From assembly GCF_020880415.1 (NCBI RefSeq), contig NZ_JAJIUJ010000111.1:62001-126000 (forward strand): DNA of 64,000 nucleotides, written 5' to 3'. The position numbers were made by a program, and so were the translations under genes. This document shows positions 7,554 to 17,463 of this stretch, in pieces. How positions within the stretch are numbered: the first letter of the stretch is position 1; each line of letters opens with the position of its first letter. Under the pieces are notes generated by a model. That model had not been told where the DNA came from and did no database searches. It worked only from the letters and a program-made list of their open reading frames with translations. This stretch comes from Xanthomonas euvesicatoria pv. euvesicatoria (lineage in GTDB: Bacteria > Pseudomonadota > Gammaproteobacteria > Xanthomonadales > Xanthomonadaceae).

Positions 7554-8342
7554 ATGCGTCCACTTGCCGCCACCCTCGCCGCGCTCACCGTCCGTTGCCG
7601 GCCGATTCCGCCGTTGTTGCTGCTGGTGCTGGGCAGCCTGCCGCTCGGCGCAGCCGCGGTGACGCGGGTGGACGGCGATGCGTTCGATGGCGAGAGCGGC
7701 GCGTTGCGATATCGCGAGTCGCACTGGTTGCTCGACGATGGCGGGCGGCTGGTGCTGTACCGCTGCCCGGACGGGCGAGCGTTCGCGCGCAAGCAGGTCG
7801 ATGGCGGCGGCAGCTCGCCTGATTTCAGCCTGATCGATGGACGCGACGGATATCGCGAAGGCGTGCGCCAACGCAATGGCGCACGCGAAATGTATCAGCT
7901 CGCCCCAGGCAAACCCGAACGCCGCACCACGCTGCCGCCTGGCGGCGGCGCGCGGGTGATCGATGCCGGGTTCGACGCCTATCTGCGCGACCAATGGGAC
8001 CCCATTGCACGCGCGCCGCAAAAGGTGGACTTCGTCTTGCCCAGCCTGCAGCGGCAGTTGGGCTTCCGGGTCGAACGCCTAGGCGATGCCGCCGGCCAGC
8101 GGCGCTTCCGCATCAGTCTGGATGCCTGGTACGGCGCGGCGGTGCCATCGCTGGAGGTGCGTTATTCGCTCGCCGACAAGCGGCTGCTCGAGTTCCGCGG
8201 AGTCGGCAATCTGCGCGATGCGAACGGCCGCTATCCGCGCGTGCGCATCGTCTTTCCGGACACCCCTGCGCGCGCGGCCAGTGCCGAGGAAGTACGTCAG
8301 GCGCGCGAGCAGCCGCTGGCCACCTCGTGCAGCGCCTCGTGA
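7554..8342 (+). CDS. Exported protein of unknown function
   Basis: The 262-residue protein has a long N-terminal signal sequence (MRPLAATLAA..., hydrophobic LLLLVLGSLP, probable cleavage after GAA near residue 36). The mature protein is rich in charged residues, with DGG/GGG turns and repeated aromatic-strand patterns, suggesting a periplasmic beta protein. I do not recognise the family. A start ten codons upstream is possible, but the one chosen has GAGGATCTGCCG in front of it and gives a normal signal peptide. The downstream membrane protein and ECF sigma gene run in the same direction with short gaps, so it may belong to the same stress unit; that is inference. Confidence 0.75.
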   Translation: MRPLAATLAALTVRCRPIPPLLLLVLGSLPLGAAAVTRVDGDAFDGESGALRYRESHWLLDDGGRLVLYRCPDGRAFARKQVDGGGSSPDFSLIDGRDGYREGVRQRNGAREMYQLAPGKPERRTTLPPGGGARVIDAGFDAYLRDQWDPIARAPQKVDFVLPSLQRQLGFRVERLGDAAGQRRFRISLDAWYGAAVPSLEVRYSLADKRLLEFRGVGNLRDANGRYPRVRIVFPDTPARAASAEEVRQAREQPLATSCSAS

Positions 8343-8427
8343 ACCACGCCCGCGCCATCTTCACGTCCGACCACGCGCGCTTGCGTACAACGGCCCGGGC
8401 ACCCATTCCCCGTACAGGAGCACCGTC

Positions 8428-8796
8428 GTGGCAAAAGCCTATCTCTGGATCAATGCAGTGCTCTACTTCGTCCTGGCGGTGTGGTGCACGCTCTCTCCGG
8501 CCAAGACCGCAACGGCGGTGGGCTATACCCAGCTCTCGCCGGCCGGGCAATCGGAGTATCTGGTCATCTACGGCGGGTTGCAGTTGGGCATGGCGTTCCT
8601 GTTCGGCTACTTCGCGTGGATCGATCAAGCCCGCACCGGCTTGGTGGTCGCCCTGGCGTTCTATGTCCCCATCGTGCTGTTCCGCAGCGTCTCGCTATCG
8701 CGCTTGTGGCCGGTCTCCGCACCCACGGTTGCGCTTGCCGGCGTGGAGATCCTGTTGTTGCTTGCCGCGGTGCTGCTGTGGTTCCAGCGTAAGTGA
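8428..8796 (+). CDS. Small four-helix membrane protein (DUF4345-like)
   Basis: The 122-residue protein starts with GTG, preceded by AGGAG at 8416-8420 with ideal spacing. It has four predicted membrane helices (about 4-22, 48-66, 73-92 and 98-118). The motif EYLVIYGGLQLG between helices one and two is typical of the DUF4345 type of small inner-membrane proteins; function is unknown. It sits 58 bases before the ECF sigma factor gene on the same strand and could be part of its unit. Confidence 0.75.
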   Translation: MAKAYLWINAVLYFVLAVWCTLSPAKTATAVGYTQLSPAGQSEYLVIYGGLQLGMAFLFGYFAWIDQARTGLVVALAFYVPIVLFRSVSLSRLWPVSAPTVALAGVEILLLLAAVLLWFQRK

Positions 8797-8854
8797 AAGA
8801 CACGCTCGGCCCAGTCCGGTAGCATCGCCCCCACCTCACCCAACGCCCGACCGC

Positions 8855-9418
8855 ATGAGTGCCATTCCTGGCCACGACGACGATGAGACCGGACGCCTGC
8901 TGACCGCAACCGCGGGCGGCGACCGGCATGCTTTCGAAGCGCTGTATCGGCAGACCTCCGCCAAGCTGTTCGGCGTGTGCCTGCGGATGATCCCGCAACG
9001 TGCCGAAGCCGAAGAGGTGCTGCAGGACGTGTTCACGCTGATCTGGCACAAGGCCGGGCAGTTCGACCCGAGCCGCGCACGCGGGCTCACCTGGCTGGCG
9101 ATGATCGCGCGCAACAAGGCGATCGATCACCTGCGCGCCAACGCGCCGCAGCGCCGCAATGTGGCTCTGGACGATGCCGGCGAACTACGTGCCAGCGATG
9201 CCTCGCCGCTGGATCGCACCGAGCGCGCGAGCACGCGCCGGCGCATCGATCACTGCCTGGCCGAACTGGAACCGCCACGCAGCGAGTTGATTCGCACGGC
9301 GTTCTTCGAAGGCATCACCTACGAGGAACTCGCCGCGCGCACCGATACGCCGATCGGCACGGTCAAGAGCTGGATCCGTCGGGGTCTGGCCAAACTCAAG
9401 GCATGTCTGGAACGATGA
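8855..9418 (+). CDS. ECF-family RNA polymerase sigma factor
   Basis: The 187-residue protein is a typical extracytoplasmic-function sigma factor. Region 2 spans about residues 20-95 (DRHAFEALYRQT, then AEEVLQDVFTLIWHKAGQF and GLTWLAMIARNKAIDHLR). Region 4 spans about 130-185 with a helix-turn-helix ending TPIGTVKSWIRRGLAKLK. It should redirect RNA polymerase to stress promoters. Its stop overlaps the start of an anti-sigma gene (ATGA), the standard arrangement for release by an envelope signal. The membrane-lipid operon that begins 225 bases downstream is the obvious candidate target, but I could not find a repeated promoter motif to prove it. Confidence 0.95.
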   Translation: MSAIPGHDDDETGRLLTATAGGDRHAFEALYRQTSAKLFGVCLRMIPQRAEAEEVLQDVFTLIWHKAGQFDPSRARGLTWLAMIARNKAIDHLRANAPQRRNVALDDAGELRASDASPLDRTERASTRRRIDHCLAELEPPRSELIRTAFFEGITYEELAARTDTPIGTVKSWIRRGLAKLKACLER

Positions 9419-10248
9419 GTACGCCCTTTCCCATCGACCAGGAACCGCCGCGCGACGTGCTTGCCGGCGAATACGTGCTTGGCCTGCTGAGCGCAGAAGA
9501 ACGCCTGGCGGCCGAACAACGCATCGCCACCGACGGCCAGTTCGCCCAGGCAGTGCTGCAGTGGCAGGAACTGCTGGCGCCGCTGCTGGAAGAAATCGTG
9601 GCGCAGACGCCGCCGGATCAGGTGTGGGTACGCGTGCGCCAGGCGCTGGGCTTCGATACGCCCTTGCGCGCGGTGCCGTCTGCAGCGCCGGTCAGCACGA
9701 CCGCGCCTGCAGCGCCGTTGTGGAACAGCGTGCGGTTCTGGCGCTGGGCCAGCGTCGGTGGCCTGGCCACGGCAGCGGTCTGCGTGCTCGCCCTGCTCAA
9801 TCTGCGTACGCCGCCGCCACCGGTGCAGCCGCCGCACACTGGCGAAGTGGTGCAGACCCCGGTCACCCCGCCTGCGACCAATCCACCTGCCGCGACCGGG
9901 ATCGCCATGACCTCGACCCTGGCCACCGAAGACGGTCGCCCGGGTTATGTGGCCTTGATGGACGCCGACAAGCACACCATCACGGTGACGCCGCTGGACC
10001 GCACCGCCACCGCCGACAAGGTGCCGGAGTTGTGGCTGATCACCCCCGATGGCAAGGCGCATTCGATGGGCACCTTCGACGATCAACGTGCACGCCGTGC
10101 GCAGATTCCCGATCAGTTGATGCCCATGTTGAGCAACGAGGCCATTCTGGCCGTCACGCTGGAGCCGCCAGGCGGCGCACCCGGTGGCGTTGCCACCGGC
10201 ACCGTGGTGGCCAAGGGCGGCATCAGCACGCTGGCGATGGCGCCCTGA
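9415..10248 (+). CDS. RskA-type transmembrane anti-sigma factor
   Basis: The 277-residue protein has a cytoplasmic N-terminal segment (about 1-105; EYVLGLLSAEERLAAEQ matches the anti-sigma helical domain) and a single membrane helix at about 108-130. A Pro/Thr-rich linker leads to a periplasmic C-terminal domain of the anti-sigma-K (RskA) type (VPELWLITPDGKAHSMG, ending in a Gly/Pro-rich beta region). It should hold the preceding sigma factor at the inner membrane until a periplasmic cue triggers release. It overlaps the sigma gene by four bases (ATGA). It lacks the HxxxCxxC zinc motif of ZAS/ChrR anti-sigmas, so it is not a ChrR homologue. Confidence 0.92.
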   Translation: MSTPFPIDQEPPRDVLAGEYVLGLLSAEERLAAEQRIATDGQFAQAVLQWQELLAPLLEEIVAQTPPDQVWVRVRQALGFDTPLRAVPSAAPVSTTAPAAPLWNSVRFWRWASVGGLATAAVCVLALLNLRTPPPPVQPPHTGEVVQTPVTPPATNPPAATGIAMTSTLATEDGRPGYVALMDADKHTITVTPLDRTATADKVPELWLITPDGKAHSMGTFDDQRARRAQIPDQLMPMLSNEAILAVTLEPPGGAPGGVATGTVVAKGGISTLAMAP

Positions 10249-10265
10249 TCCAGCGCGCCTGACCT

Positions 10266-10288
10266 CGCCTGCGGCCACTTCGCAGGCG
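10266..10288 (+). terminator. Strong hairpin after the anti-sigma gene
   Basis: CGCCTGCG (10266-10273) and CGCAGGCG (10281-10288) form an eight-pair GC-rich stem with a seven-base loop, 18 bases after the anti-sigma stop. There is no T-tract, so it is not a canonical intrinsic terminator; it may still end or attenuate the sigma/anti-sigma transcript before the lipid operon. Confidence 0.4.
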
Positions 10289-10472
10289 GGGCTCTCCAAG
10301 ACAGCCTCATCCGCGCCGGTATTCTGTGACGCGGGCAATGTGTGCGCAGCTGCGCGATTCGTTCGCGACGCCAAGCGAACCCCACCCATGCGTGCGACGA
10401 TCAAGCGGCCTGGTGCATCTGTTTGCCGGCAGCGTCCGTACTGGGTCACGACTACTCTATGGAGAATCACGC

Positions 10473-11467
<995 letters not shown>

Positions 11468-11471
<4 letters not shown>

Positions 11472-12718
11472 GCGATGGCAGAATTGCCGTGGTCGGCAGC
11501 GGAATCGCCGGCCTCGGTGCAGCGTGGCTGTTGTCGCGGCGCTGCGAGGTGACCTTGTTCGAGGCCGCCGATTATCTGGGCGGGCATACGCACACGCACG
11601 ACATCGACCTGGAAGGTCAGCGTTATGCGGTGGACAGCGGCTTCATTGTGTTCAATCCGCAGCATTACCCGCTGCTCACGCGCATGTTCGCCGAGCTGGA
11701 CGTGGCCGCGCAGCCGACCACGATGAGCTTTTCGGTCCACGATGCACGCAGCGGGCTCGAATACAACGCCGGCAGCCTGAGCGGATTGTTCTGCCAGCGC
11801 CGCAATCTGCTCAGCCCGCGCTTCTGGGGCATGCTGGCCGACCTGCGCCGCTTCTATCGCCAGGCACCGGCGGTGCTGCACAGCGACGAGCGTTTCAGCA
11901 CGCTGGGCGCGTATCTGCAGCGGCACGGCTATTCGGATGCGTTCCGCGACCAGCACCTGGTGCCGATGGCGTCCGCGCTGTGGTCCTCGCCTTCGCAGAC
12001 CATTCTCGAATTTCCCATGGGCCAGCTGATCGGCTTCATGGCCAATCACCATATGCTGCAACTGAGCGGGCGCCCGCAGTGGCAGGTGGTGCGTGGCGGG
12101 TCCAACAGCTACGTGCGTGCGCTGCGGCGACGCTGGCAGGTGATCGAGCGCCTGTCCACGCCGGTACAGGCAATCCGCCGCACGCCCAATGGCGTGGTGC
12201 TGAAGGCTTCGCGTTGCGAGGAACATTTCGACCACGTGGTGCTGGCCTGCCATGCCGACGATGCGCTGGGTTTGCTCAGCGACGCCACGCCGGCCGAACG
12301 ACACATCCTCGGTGGCATCACCTACCAGGACAACGACACCGTGCTGCACACCGATGCCAGCGTGCTACCGCGCGACCGTCGCGCCTGGGCAGCATGGAAC
12401 GCGCACGTGCCGGCCGACCCGGACGCCGCCTGCACGGTGAGCTACTGGATGAACGCACTGCAGTCGATCGCGTCACCGCAGCCGTTCATCGTCAGCCTCA
12501 ATCGCAATCACGAGATCGACCCCGGCAAGGTGCTGCGGCGCATGCGCTACCGCCATCCGGTACAGAACGCGGCGGCAGTGGCGGCGCAAGCGCGCAAGGC
12601 CGAGATCCAGGGCGTGCAGCACACCTGGTTTGCCGGCGCCGCGTGGGGCTTCGGTTTCCACGAAGACGGCCTGCGCAGCGGCGTGGACGTCGCGCATGGC
12701 CTGGGAGTGCACTGGTGA
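11468..12718 (+). CDS. FAD-dependent amine-oxidase-like oxidoreductase
   Basis: The 416-residue protein opens with the dinucleotide-binding motif [15 protein letters not shown] and the adenine-ribose acid ([15 protein letters not shown]), then a flavin amine-oxidase/desaturase-like body and a C-terminal FAD loop ([19 protein letters not shown]). This family is regularly found beside DUF1365 and CFA-like genes and is annotated as an NAD/FAD-binding cyclopropane-associated protein. It probably oxidises or desaturates a lipid-bound acyl chain, which is inference from context. ATGA overlap with both neighbours shows strong coupling. Confidence 0.88.
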
Positions 12719-13602
12719 TGCAGCTGCTGCGCGACGCCCACCACGACGCGGTGCCGTTGCCCCCTACCGAGGGCAGCGGCGCCGGTCGCGTGGCGAGGCC
12801 ATTGCGCAGCGCGATCTACACCGGCTGGGTGCGGCACCGGCGCTTCATGCCCAAGGCGCTGCATTTCCGCTATCGCCTGTTCCTGATGTATCTGGATCTG
12901 TCCGAGCTGGATCAGGTGTTCGCACGACGCTGGTTGTGGTCGGTGGGGCGCGCCAATCTGGCGCAGTTCCGGCGCAGCGACTATCTGGGCGATGCGAGCA
13001 TTCCGCTGGACCAGGCGGTGCGCGACTGCGTGCACACGCACACCGGCGAGCGCCCCGAGGGCGCGATCCGGCTGCTGACGCATCTGCGCTATTTCGGTCA
13101 CGTGTTCAACCCGGTCAGCTTCTACTATTGCTTCGATCGCCACGACAGCCTGCGCTGGATCGTGGCAGAAATCACCAACACGCCCTGGCAGCAACGCCAT
13201 ACCTACGTGCTGCCGGTGGCGCAGGCGCGCACGCATCGCGATGTGCATGCGTGGCGCTTCGACAAGCGCTTCCACGTTTCGCCGTTCATGGGCATGCAGC
13301 AGCGCTACGACTGGCGCTTCAGCGTGCCGGATGCGCAGTTGCGTGTGCATATGGATGTGCTGGACGTCGTTGGCGACGATGCCGGCGGTGCCATCGACAA
13401 CAGCAGTACGCGCCGCTTCGACGCCACCTTGGTGCTGCAACGTCAACCGCTCACCGCGCGCAACCTGGCGTGCACGTTGCTGGCTTATCCGTTGATGACG
13501 GTGTGGGTGGTGATCGCCATCCACTGGCAGGCCTTGCGCCTGTGGCTGCGCGGCAACCCAGTCCACGACCACCCTCACCCGCCTGTGCGAGAACCCCGAT
13601 GA
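12718..13602 (+). CDS. DUF1365 family protein
   Basis: The 294-residue protein belongs to DUF1365: it has the SAIYTGWVRHRRFMPK opening, the FRYRLFLMYLDL strand, and the signature LLTHLRYFGHVFNPVSFYY in the middle. A hydrophobic segment near the C-terminus (LACTLLAYPLMTVWVV) suggests membrane association. Members almost always sit between an FAD amine-oxidase-like gene and a CFA-type methyltransferase; in alpha-proteobacteria homologues are under singlet-oxygen-responsive ECF control. Biochemical role is not established. Start and stop codons overlap both neighbours. Confidence 0.92.
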   Translation: MQLLRDAHHDAVPLPPTEGSGAGRVARPLRSAIYTGWVRHRRFMPKALHFRYRLFLMYLDLSELDQVFARRWLWSVGRANLAQFRRSDYLGDASIPLDQAVRDCVHTHTGERPEGAIRLLTHLRYFGHVFNPVSFYYCFDRHDSLRWIVAEITNTPWQQRHTYVLPVAQARTHRDVHAWRFDKRFHVSPFMGMQQRYDWRFSVPDAQLRVHMDVLDVVGDDAGGAIDNSSTRRFDATLVLQRQPLTARNLACTLLAYPLMTVWVVIAIHWQALRLWLRGNPVHDHPHPPVREPR

Positions 13603-14894
13603 ACGCCACGTCCCTGCCCGATCACGCTGCGCCGCGCGCGGCCTCCTGGACGGACCGTCTGCTGCGCAAGCGCCTGCTGGCCACGCTTGGGCAACTGCGC
13701 GATGGACAGCTGCAGCTGCATGAAGCCGGTACTGTCGCCACGCTTGGCACGGCCACGGGCGCGCAGGCCTTGCAGATGCAGCTGCGCGTGATCGACCCCG
13801 GTTTTTATCGGCAGGCGGCGCTCAACGGCAGCGTCGGTGCGGGCGAGTCGTATATGGATGGGCAGTGGCAGTGCGACGACCTGGTGGCGTTGATGCGGCT
13901 GCTGCTGCGCAACCGCGAGCGGCTGGACGCGATGGAGACCGGCACCGCGCGCCTGGGCGGCTTGGCCATGCGCAGCCTGCATGCGTTTGCGCGCAATACC
14001 CGCAGCGGCAGCCGGCGCAATATCGCCGCGCATTACGACCTGGGCAACCCGCTGTTCAAGCTGTTCCTGGATGAAAACCTGATGTACTCGTCGGCCATCT
14101 TTGTCGACGGCGAGGAGGCACAGGGCGAAGCGGCACTGGAGCGCGCGGCGACCCGCAAGCTCGAACGCATCTGCCAGAAACTGCGTCTGGCGCCGCACCA
14201 TCATGTGGTGGAGATCGGTACCGGCTGGGGCGGCTTTGCGCTGTACGCCGCACGCGAGCACGGCTGCCGCGTCACCACCACCACCATTTCCCGCGAGCAG
14301 TTCGAGCTGGCCAACCAACGCATCGCCGCGGCAGGTCTGAGCGATCGGGTGACGGTGCTGTTGCGCGACTACCGCGACCTGGAAGGCCGCTTCGACCGCG
14401 TGGTCTCGATCGAGATGATCGAAGCCATCGGCCACCAGTATCTGGACACGTACTTCGCCAAGGTCGGCAGCCTGCTGGCCGACGATGGCGAAGCGCTGAT
14501 CCAGGCCATCACCATCGAAGACCACCGCTACAAGCAGGCGCTGCACTCGGTGGACTTCATCAAACGGCACATCTTCCCTGGCAGCTTCATCCCGTCGGTC
14601 GCGGCGATGACCGGCGCGGTCGCGCGCGCCAGCGATCTGCGCCTGTTCAACCTGGAAGACATCGGCCCGAGCTATGCGTTGACCTTGCGCGCGTGGCGGC
14701 AGCGTTTCATGGCGCAGTTGCCGCAGGTGCGTGCGCTGGGTTACGACGAGCGCTTCATCCGCATGTGGGAGTTCTACCTGGCCTATTGCGAGGCCGGTTT
14801 TCTGGAACGCTCGATCGGCGATGTGCATTTGTGGCTAAACAAGCCCGGTGCACGCCCGCCGCAATTCGTGCCGGGCCTCACCGCCAACGCATGA
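13599..14894 (+). CDS. CFA-like SAM-dependent fatty-acyl methyltransferase with altered bicarbonate site
   Basis: The 431-residue protein aligns over its length with E. coli Cfa: ESYMDGQW, HYDLGNPLFKLFLD, the SAM motif VEIGTGWGGFALYAA, the RDYRDL strand and a C-terminal FYLAYCEAGF/LWLNKPG end. Of the five residues that hold the catalytic bicarbonate in E. coli Cfa, Glu239 (here E275), Ile268 and Tyr317 (here Y359) are kept. Cys139 is Ser165 and His266 is Gln302. It should still transfer a methyl group from SAM to an unsaturated phospholipid acyl chain, but the product may be methyl-branched rather than cyclopropane. It is the fourth gene of the ECF-linked lipid operon, with ATGA overlaps on both sides. 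Confidence 0.9.
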   Translation: MNATSLPDHAAPRAASWTDRLLRKRLLATLGQLRDGQLQLHEAGTVATLGTATGAQALQMQLRVIDPGFYRQAALNGSVGAGESYMDGQWQCDDLVALMRLLLRNRERLDAMETGTARLGGLAMRSLHAFARNTRSGSRRNIAAHYDLGNPLFKLFLDENLMYSSAIFVDGEEAQGEAALERAATRKLERICQKLRLAPHHHVVEIGTGWGGFALYAAREHGCRVTTTTISREQFELANQRIAAAGLSDRVTVLLRDYRDLEGRFDRVVSIEMIEAIGHQYLDTYFAKVGSLLADDGEALIQAITIEDHRYKQALHSVDFIKRHIFPGSFIPSVAAMTGAVARASDLRLFNLEDIGPSYALTLRAWRQRFMAQLPQVRALGYDERFIRMWEFYLAYCEAGFLERSIGDVHLWLNKPGARPPQFVPGLTANA

Positions 14895-15436
14895 AGCAGC
14901 TCGGCAACTACCTCGGCATGCAGGTGCTGTGGCTGATAGCGGTCAGCTCCGCTGCGCATGCGCGCATCTGGCCAACGCTGCTGGCGCTGGCCGTCTTTGC
15001 GCTGTATCAGCTGTGGCCAGCGCGGCGCGCACCCGGCGACGTGCAGTTGATGGTAGCAGCCTTGTCGCTGGGATTGCTGCTGGACACCACGCTGGCAGCG
15101 GGCAATTGGGTGCGCTACGCCGCGCCGTGGCCGGGCAGCCTGCTGGCGCCGCCGTGGATCCTGGCGTTGTGGCTGGGCTTTGCGCTCACCCTCAACCATT
15201 CGCTGGCCACGGCAATGCAGCGGCCGTGGCTGGCAGTGGTGCTGGGCGCCATCTTCGGGCCATTTTCGTACTGGCTGGCGCAACGCAGCTGGCACGCGGC
15301 GGAATTTCAGCCGCCCTACCTGCATGCCGTGCTCGCCGTGGGCATCGGCTGGGGCGTGGCCTGCGGCGTGTTGTCGCTGTATGCACGCCGGCTGGCGCGA
15401 CCATTGCCCGATGACCCCACTGGAGAACTGCAATGA
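14891..15436 (+). CDS. DUF2878 family inner-membrane protein
   Basis: The 181-residue protein is almost entirely hydrophobic, with five to six predicted membrane helices. It fits DUF2878 in length and in the GNYLGMQVLWLIAV opening and the WLGFALTLNHSL region. Its biochemical role is unknown. It lies between the CFA-like and DUF1295 genes with ATGA overlaps on both sides, so it is made with the lipid-modifying enzymes and may form a membrane complex with them (inference). Confidence 0.88.
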   Translation: MKQLGNYLGMQVLWLIAVSSAAHARIWPTLLALAVFALYQLWPARRAPGDVQLMVAALSLGLLLDTTLAAGNWVRYAAPWPGSLLAPPWILALWLGFALTLNHSLATAMQRPWLAVVLGAIFGPFSYWLAQRSWHAAEFQPPYLHAVLAVGIGWGVACGVLSLYARRLARPLPDDPTGELQ

Positions 15437-16215
15437 CTGCCTGGCCACTGCTGCATGTGGGCGTGTTCGCAAGCGTGGTGATGGTGGTCGGCTGGCTGTG
15501 GCAACGCCGCAGCGGCAACGCCGGCCCGGTGGATGTGTTGTGGGCGGGCTGCCTGGCGCTGGCGGCGCCGTATTGCGCATGGATGGCCGATGGCGCACTG
15601 CTTCCGCGCGCGCTGGTGGCGGTGCTTGGGGGCGTGTGGGGGGCGCGTCTGGCGCTGCACCTGGGCGTGCGCGTATTCGGCGACCCGCACGAAGACGGCC
15701 GGTACCGCGCGTTGCGCGAGCACTGGAATGGCAGCCAGGGCAAATTTCTCGGTTTTTTCCTGGCCCAGGCCGTGGTGGTGGTGCTGTTCGCCGTGCCGTT
15801 CCTGGCCGCTGCGAGCAATCCACACGCGGAATGGAGCGCATGGACAGGCATCGCGATCGTCGTGTGGTTGATCGCGGTCGGTGGCGAGGCATTGGCGGAC
15901 CGGCAGTTGTCGGCGCACAAGGCCAACCCGGCCAATCGCGGCAAGACCTGCCGCACTGGTCTATGGCGTTATTCGCGCCACCCCAATTACTTTTTCGAGT
16001 TCGTGCACTGGTTCGCGTATCTGGCGCTGGCCGTCGGTGCCGGCCCGTGGCCGGTGGCGCTGTGCGCGCTCGGGCCGGTGGTGATGTTCGTGTTTCTGTA
16101 TCGCTTCACCGGCATTCCTTACACCGAGCAGCAGGCGCTGCGCTCGCGTGGCGAGGACTATGCCCAGTACCAGCGCAGCACCAGCGCGTTCTTTCCACTT
16201 CCCCCTTCGTCCTGA
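15433..16215 (+). CDS. DUF1295 integral membrane protein (steroid-reductase/ICMT-like fold)
   Basis: The 260-residue protein has six to seven membrane helices and ends with the family signature GLWRYSRHPNYFFEFVHW, followed by a Y-x-x-x-P-Y-T-E-Q segment shared with steroid 5-alpha-reductases and isoprenylcysteine methyltransferases. In those enzymes this C-terminal part binds NADPH or SAM. A reductase acting on a membrane-embedded unsaturated chain would fit the neighbours, but the substrate is not known. ATGA overlap links it to the gene before; the next gene starts 17 bases later with its own ribosome site. Confidence 0.9.
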   Translation: MTAWPLLHVGVFASVVMVVGWLWQRRSGNAGPVDVLWAGCLALAAPYCAWMADGALLPRALVAVLGGVWGARLALHLGVRVFGDPHEDGRYRALREHWNGSQGKFLGFFLAQAVVVVLFAVPFLAAASNPHAEWSAWTGIAIVVWLIAVGGEALADRQLSAHKANPANRGKTCRTGLWRYSRHPNYFFEFVHWFAYLALAVGAGPWPVALCALGPVVMFVFLYRFTGIPYTEQQALRSRGEDYAQYQRSTSAFFPLPPSS

Positions 16216-16232
16216 GTTGCCTGGAGAGTTGC

Positions 16233-17306
16233 ATGTCTACCGTTACCGTCCCGCCCTCCGCGCAGCCTGAAGAAGCCTTCGCCACGCGGCTCGCCGAATC
16301 CGGTGTGCTGCCCGATGCCGTCTTGCGCCACGGCATCCGTCGCCTGTGCGCGCAGCGCCTGCGCGATGAGCGCGGCAACGATGCCGATGATGTCAACGGC
16401 GAGCGGCAGCGCGCCTTCATCGACAGCCTGCGGGCCAGCGCGATCGCGATCGAAACCGATGCGGCCAATCGCCAGCATTACGAATTGCCGCCGCAGTTCT
16501 TCACCCTGTGCCTGGGCCGCCGGCTCAAGTACAGCAGCTGCTATTGGGACGCCACCACGCCCAATCTGGATGCCGCCGAAGAACGCATGCTGGCGCTGTA
16601 CGGCGAGCGCGCCGAACTGGCCGATGGTCAACGCATTCTGGAACTGGGCTGCGGCTGGGGCTCGTTGACCCTGTGGATGGCCGAGCGCTATCCGAACGCC
16701 AGCATCACGGCAGTGTCCAACTCGCGCCCGCAGCGCGCGCACATTCTGGAGCAGTGTCGCGTGCGCGGGCTGAGCAACGTGCAGGTGATCACTGCCGACG
16801 TCAACGCGCTGACCCTGCCATCGGGCGACTTCGACCGCGTGGTCTCGGTGGAGATGTTCGAGCACATGCGCAACTACCGCGACCTGCTCGCACGCGTCGG
16901 CAGCTGGCTGGCACCGGGCGGCAAGCTGTTCGTGCACATTTTTTGCCACCGCGATCTGGCCTACCCGTTCGAAGTGGCCGGCGAAGACAACTGGATGGGC
17001 CGGCATTTCTTTACCGGCGGGCTGATGCCGGCGGCCGATACCCTGCTGCATTTCCAGCAGGATGTGGTGATCGAACAACGCTGGCTGCTGTCGGGCGAGC
17101 ATTACGAGAAGACCGCCAACGCCTGGCTGGAAAACCAGGACCGCCACCGCGGCCAGATCATGCCGCTGTTGAAGCAGACCTACGGCGACGACGCGCAGCG
17201 TTGGTGGCAGCGCTGGCGGATGTTCTGGCTGGCCTGCGCGGAATTGTTCGGCTACGACCAGGGCCGCGAATGGGGCGTGGCGCACTACCGTTTCGTCAAA
17301 CGTTGA
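16233..17306 (+). CDS. Second CFA-like/coclaurine-methyltransferase-type SAM methyltransferase
   Basis: The 357-residue protein has the CFA-family core: HYELPPQFFTLCLG, KYSSCYW (about 99-105), the SAM site ILELGCGWGSLTLWMA, VVSVEMFEHM and FVHIFCHRD. The position equal to E. coli Cfa Cys139 is Ser102 with a Cys beside it, while the Glu and His of the bicarbonate site are present. The length and the charged C-terminal WENQDRH-type region place it with the short methyltransferases found at the end of such lipid operons. CTGGAGAG at 16221-16228 gives it an independent strong ribosome site. The likely substrate is an acyl chain already altered by the upstream enzymes. Confidence 0.88.
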   Translation: MSTVTVPPSAQPEEAFATRLAESGVLPDAVLRHGIRRLCAQRLRDERGNDADDVNGERQRAFIDSLRASAIAIETDAANRQHYELPPQFFTLCLGRRLKYSSCYWDATTPNLDAAEERMLALYGERAELADGQRILELGCGWGSLTLWMAERYPNASITAVSNSRPQRAHILEQCRVRGLSNVQVITADVNALTLPSGDFDRVVSVEMFEHMRNYRDLLARVGSWLAPGGKLFVHIFCHRDLAYPFEVAGEDNWMGRHFFTGGLMPAADTLLHFQQDVVIEQRWLLSGEHYEKTANAWLENQDRHRGQIMPLLKQTYGDDAQRWWQRWRMFWLACAELFGYDQGREWGVAHYRFVKR

Positions 17307-17313
17307 CTGCACC

Positions 17314-17344
17314 GCCGGCAGTTGTTGCGACCATGACTGCCGGC
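17314..17344 (+). terminator. Hairpin after the lipid operon
   Basis: GCCGGCAGT (17314-17322) and ACTGCCGGC (17336-17344) form a perfect nine-pair stem with a 13-base loop, starting seven bases after the operon's last stop. A T-tract is lacking, so termination is plausible but unproven. The facing RidA gene ends at 17464. Confidence 0.45.
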
Positions 17345-17463
17345 CACCCTTGCACCACGCGTACGTGCGCGCACTGCGACAACCGCGCAGCAGTCACTTG
17401 GTTGCGCTGAAGCGGTGCGTGCCATCGCGCGCACCGCATCCAGTGCCGCACCCGGTGGTGCGA

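Noticed and set aside
7108-7563. Minus-strand frame with a Trp-rich hydrophobic patch
   Set aside because: Only about 40 residues look membrane-like; the rest is Arg/His-rich low complexity and no ribosome site or family match is visible.
10247-10275. TGATCC after the anti-sigma gene as an ECF promoter for the lipid operon
   Set aside because: The spacing-appropriate downstream region is GC-rich with no plausible minus-10, and the motif overlaps the gene end and hairpin.
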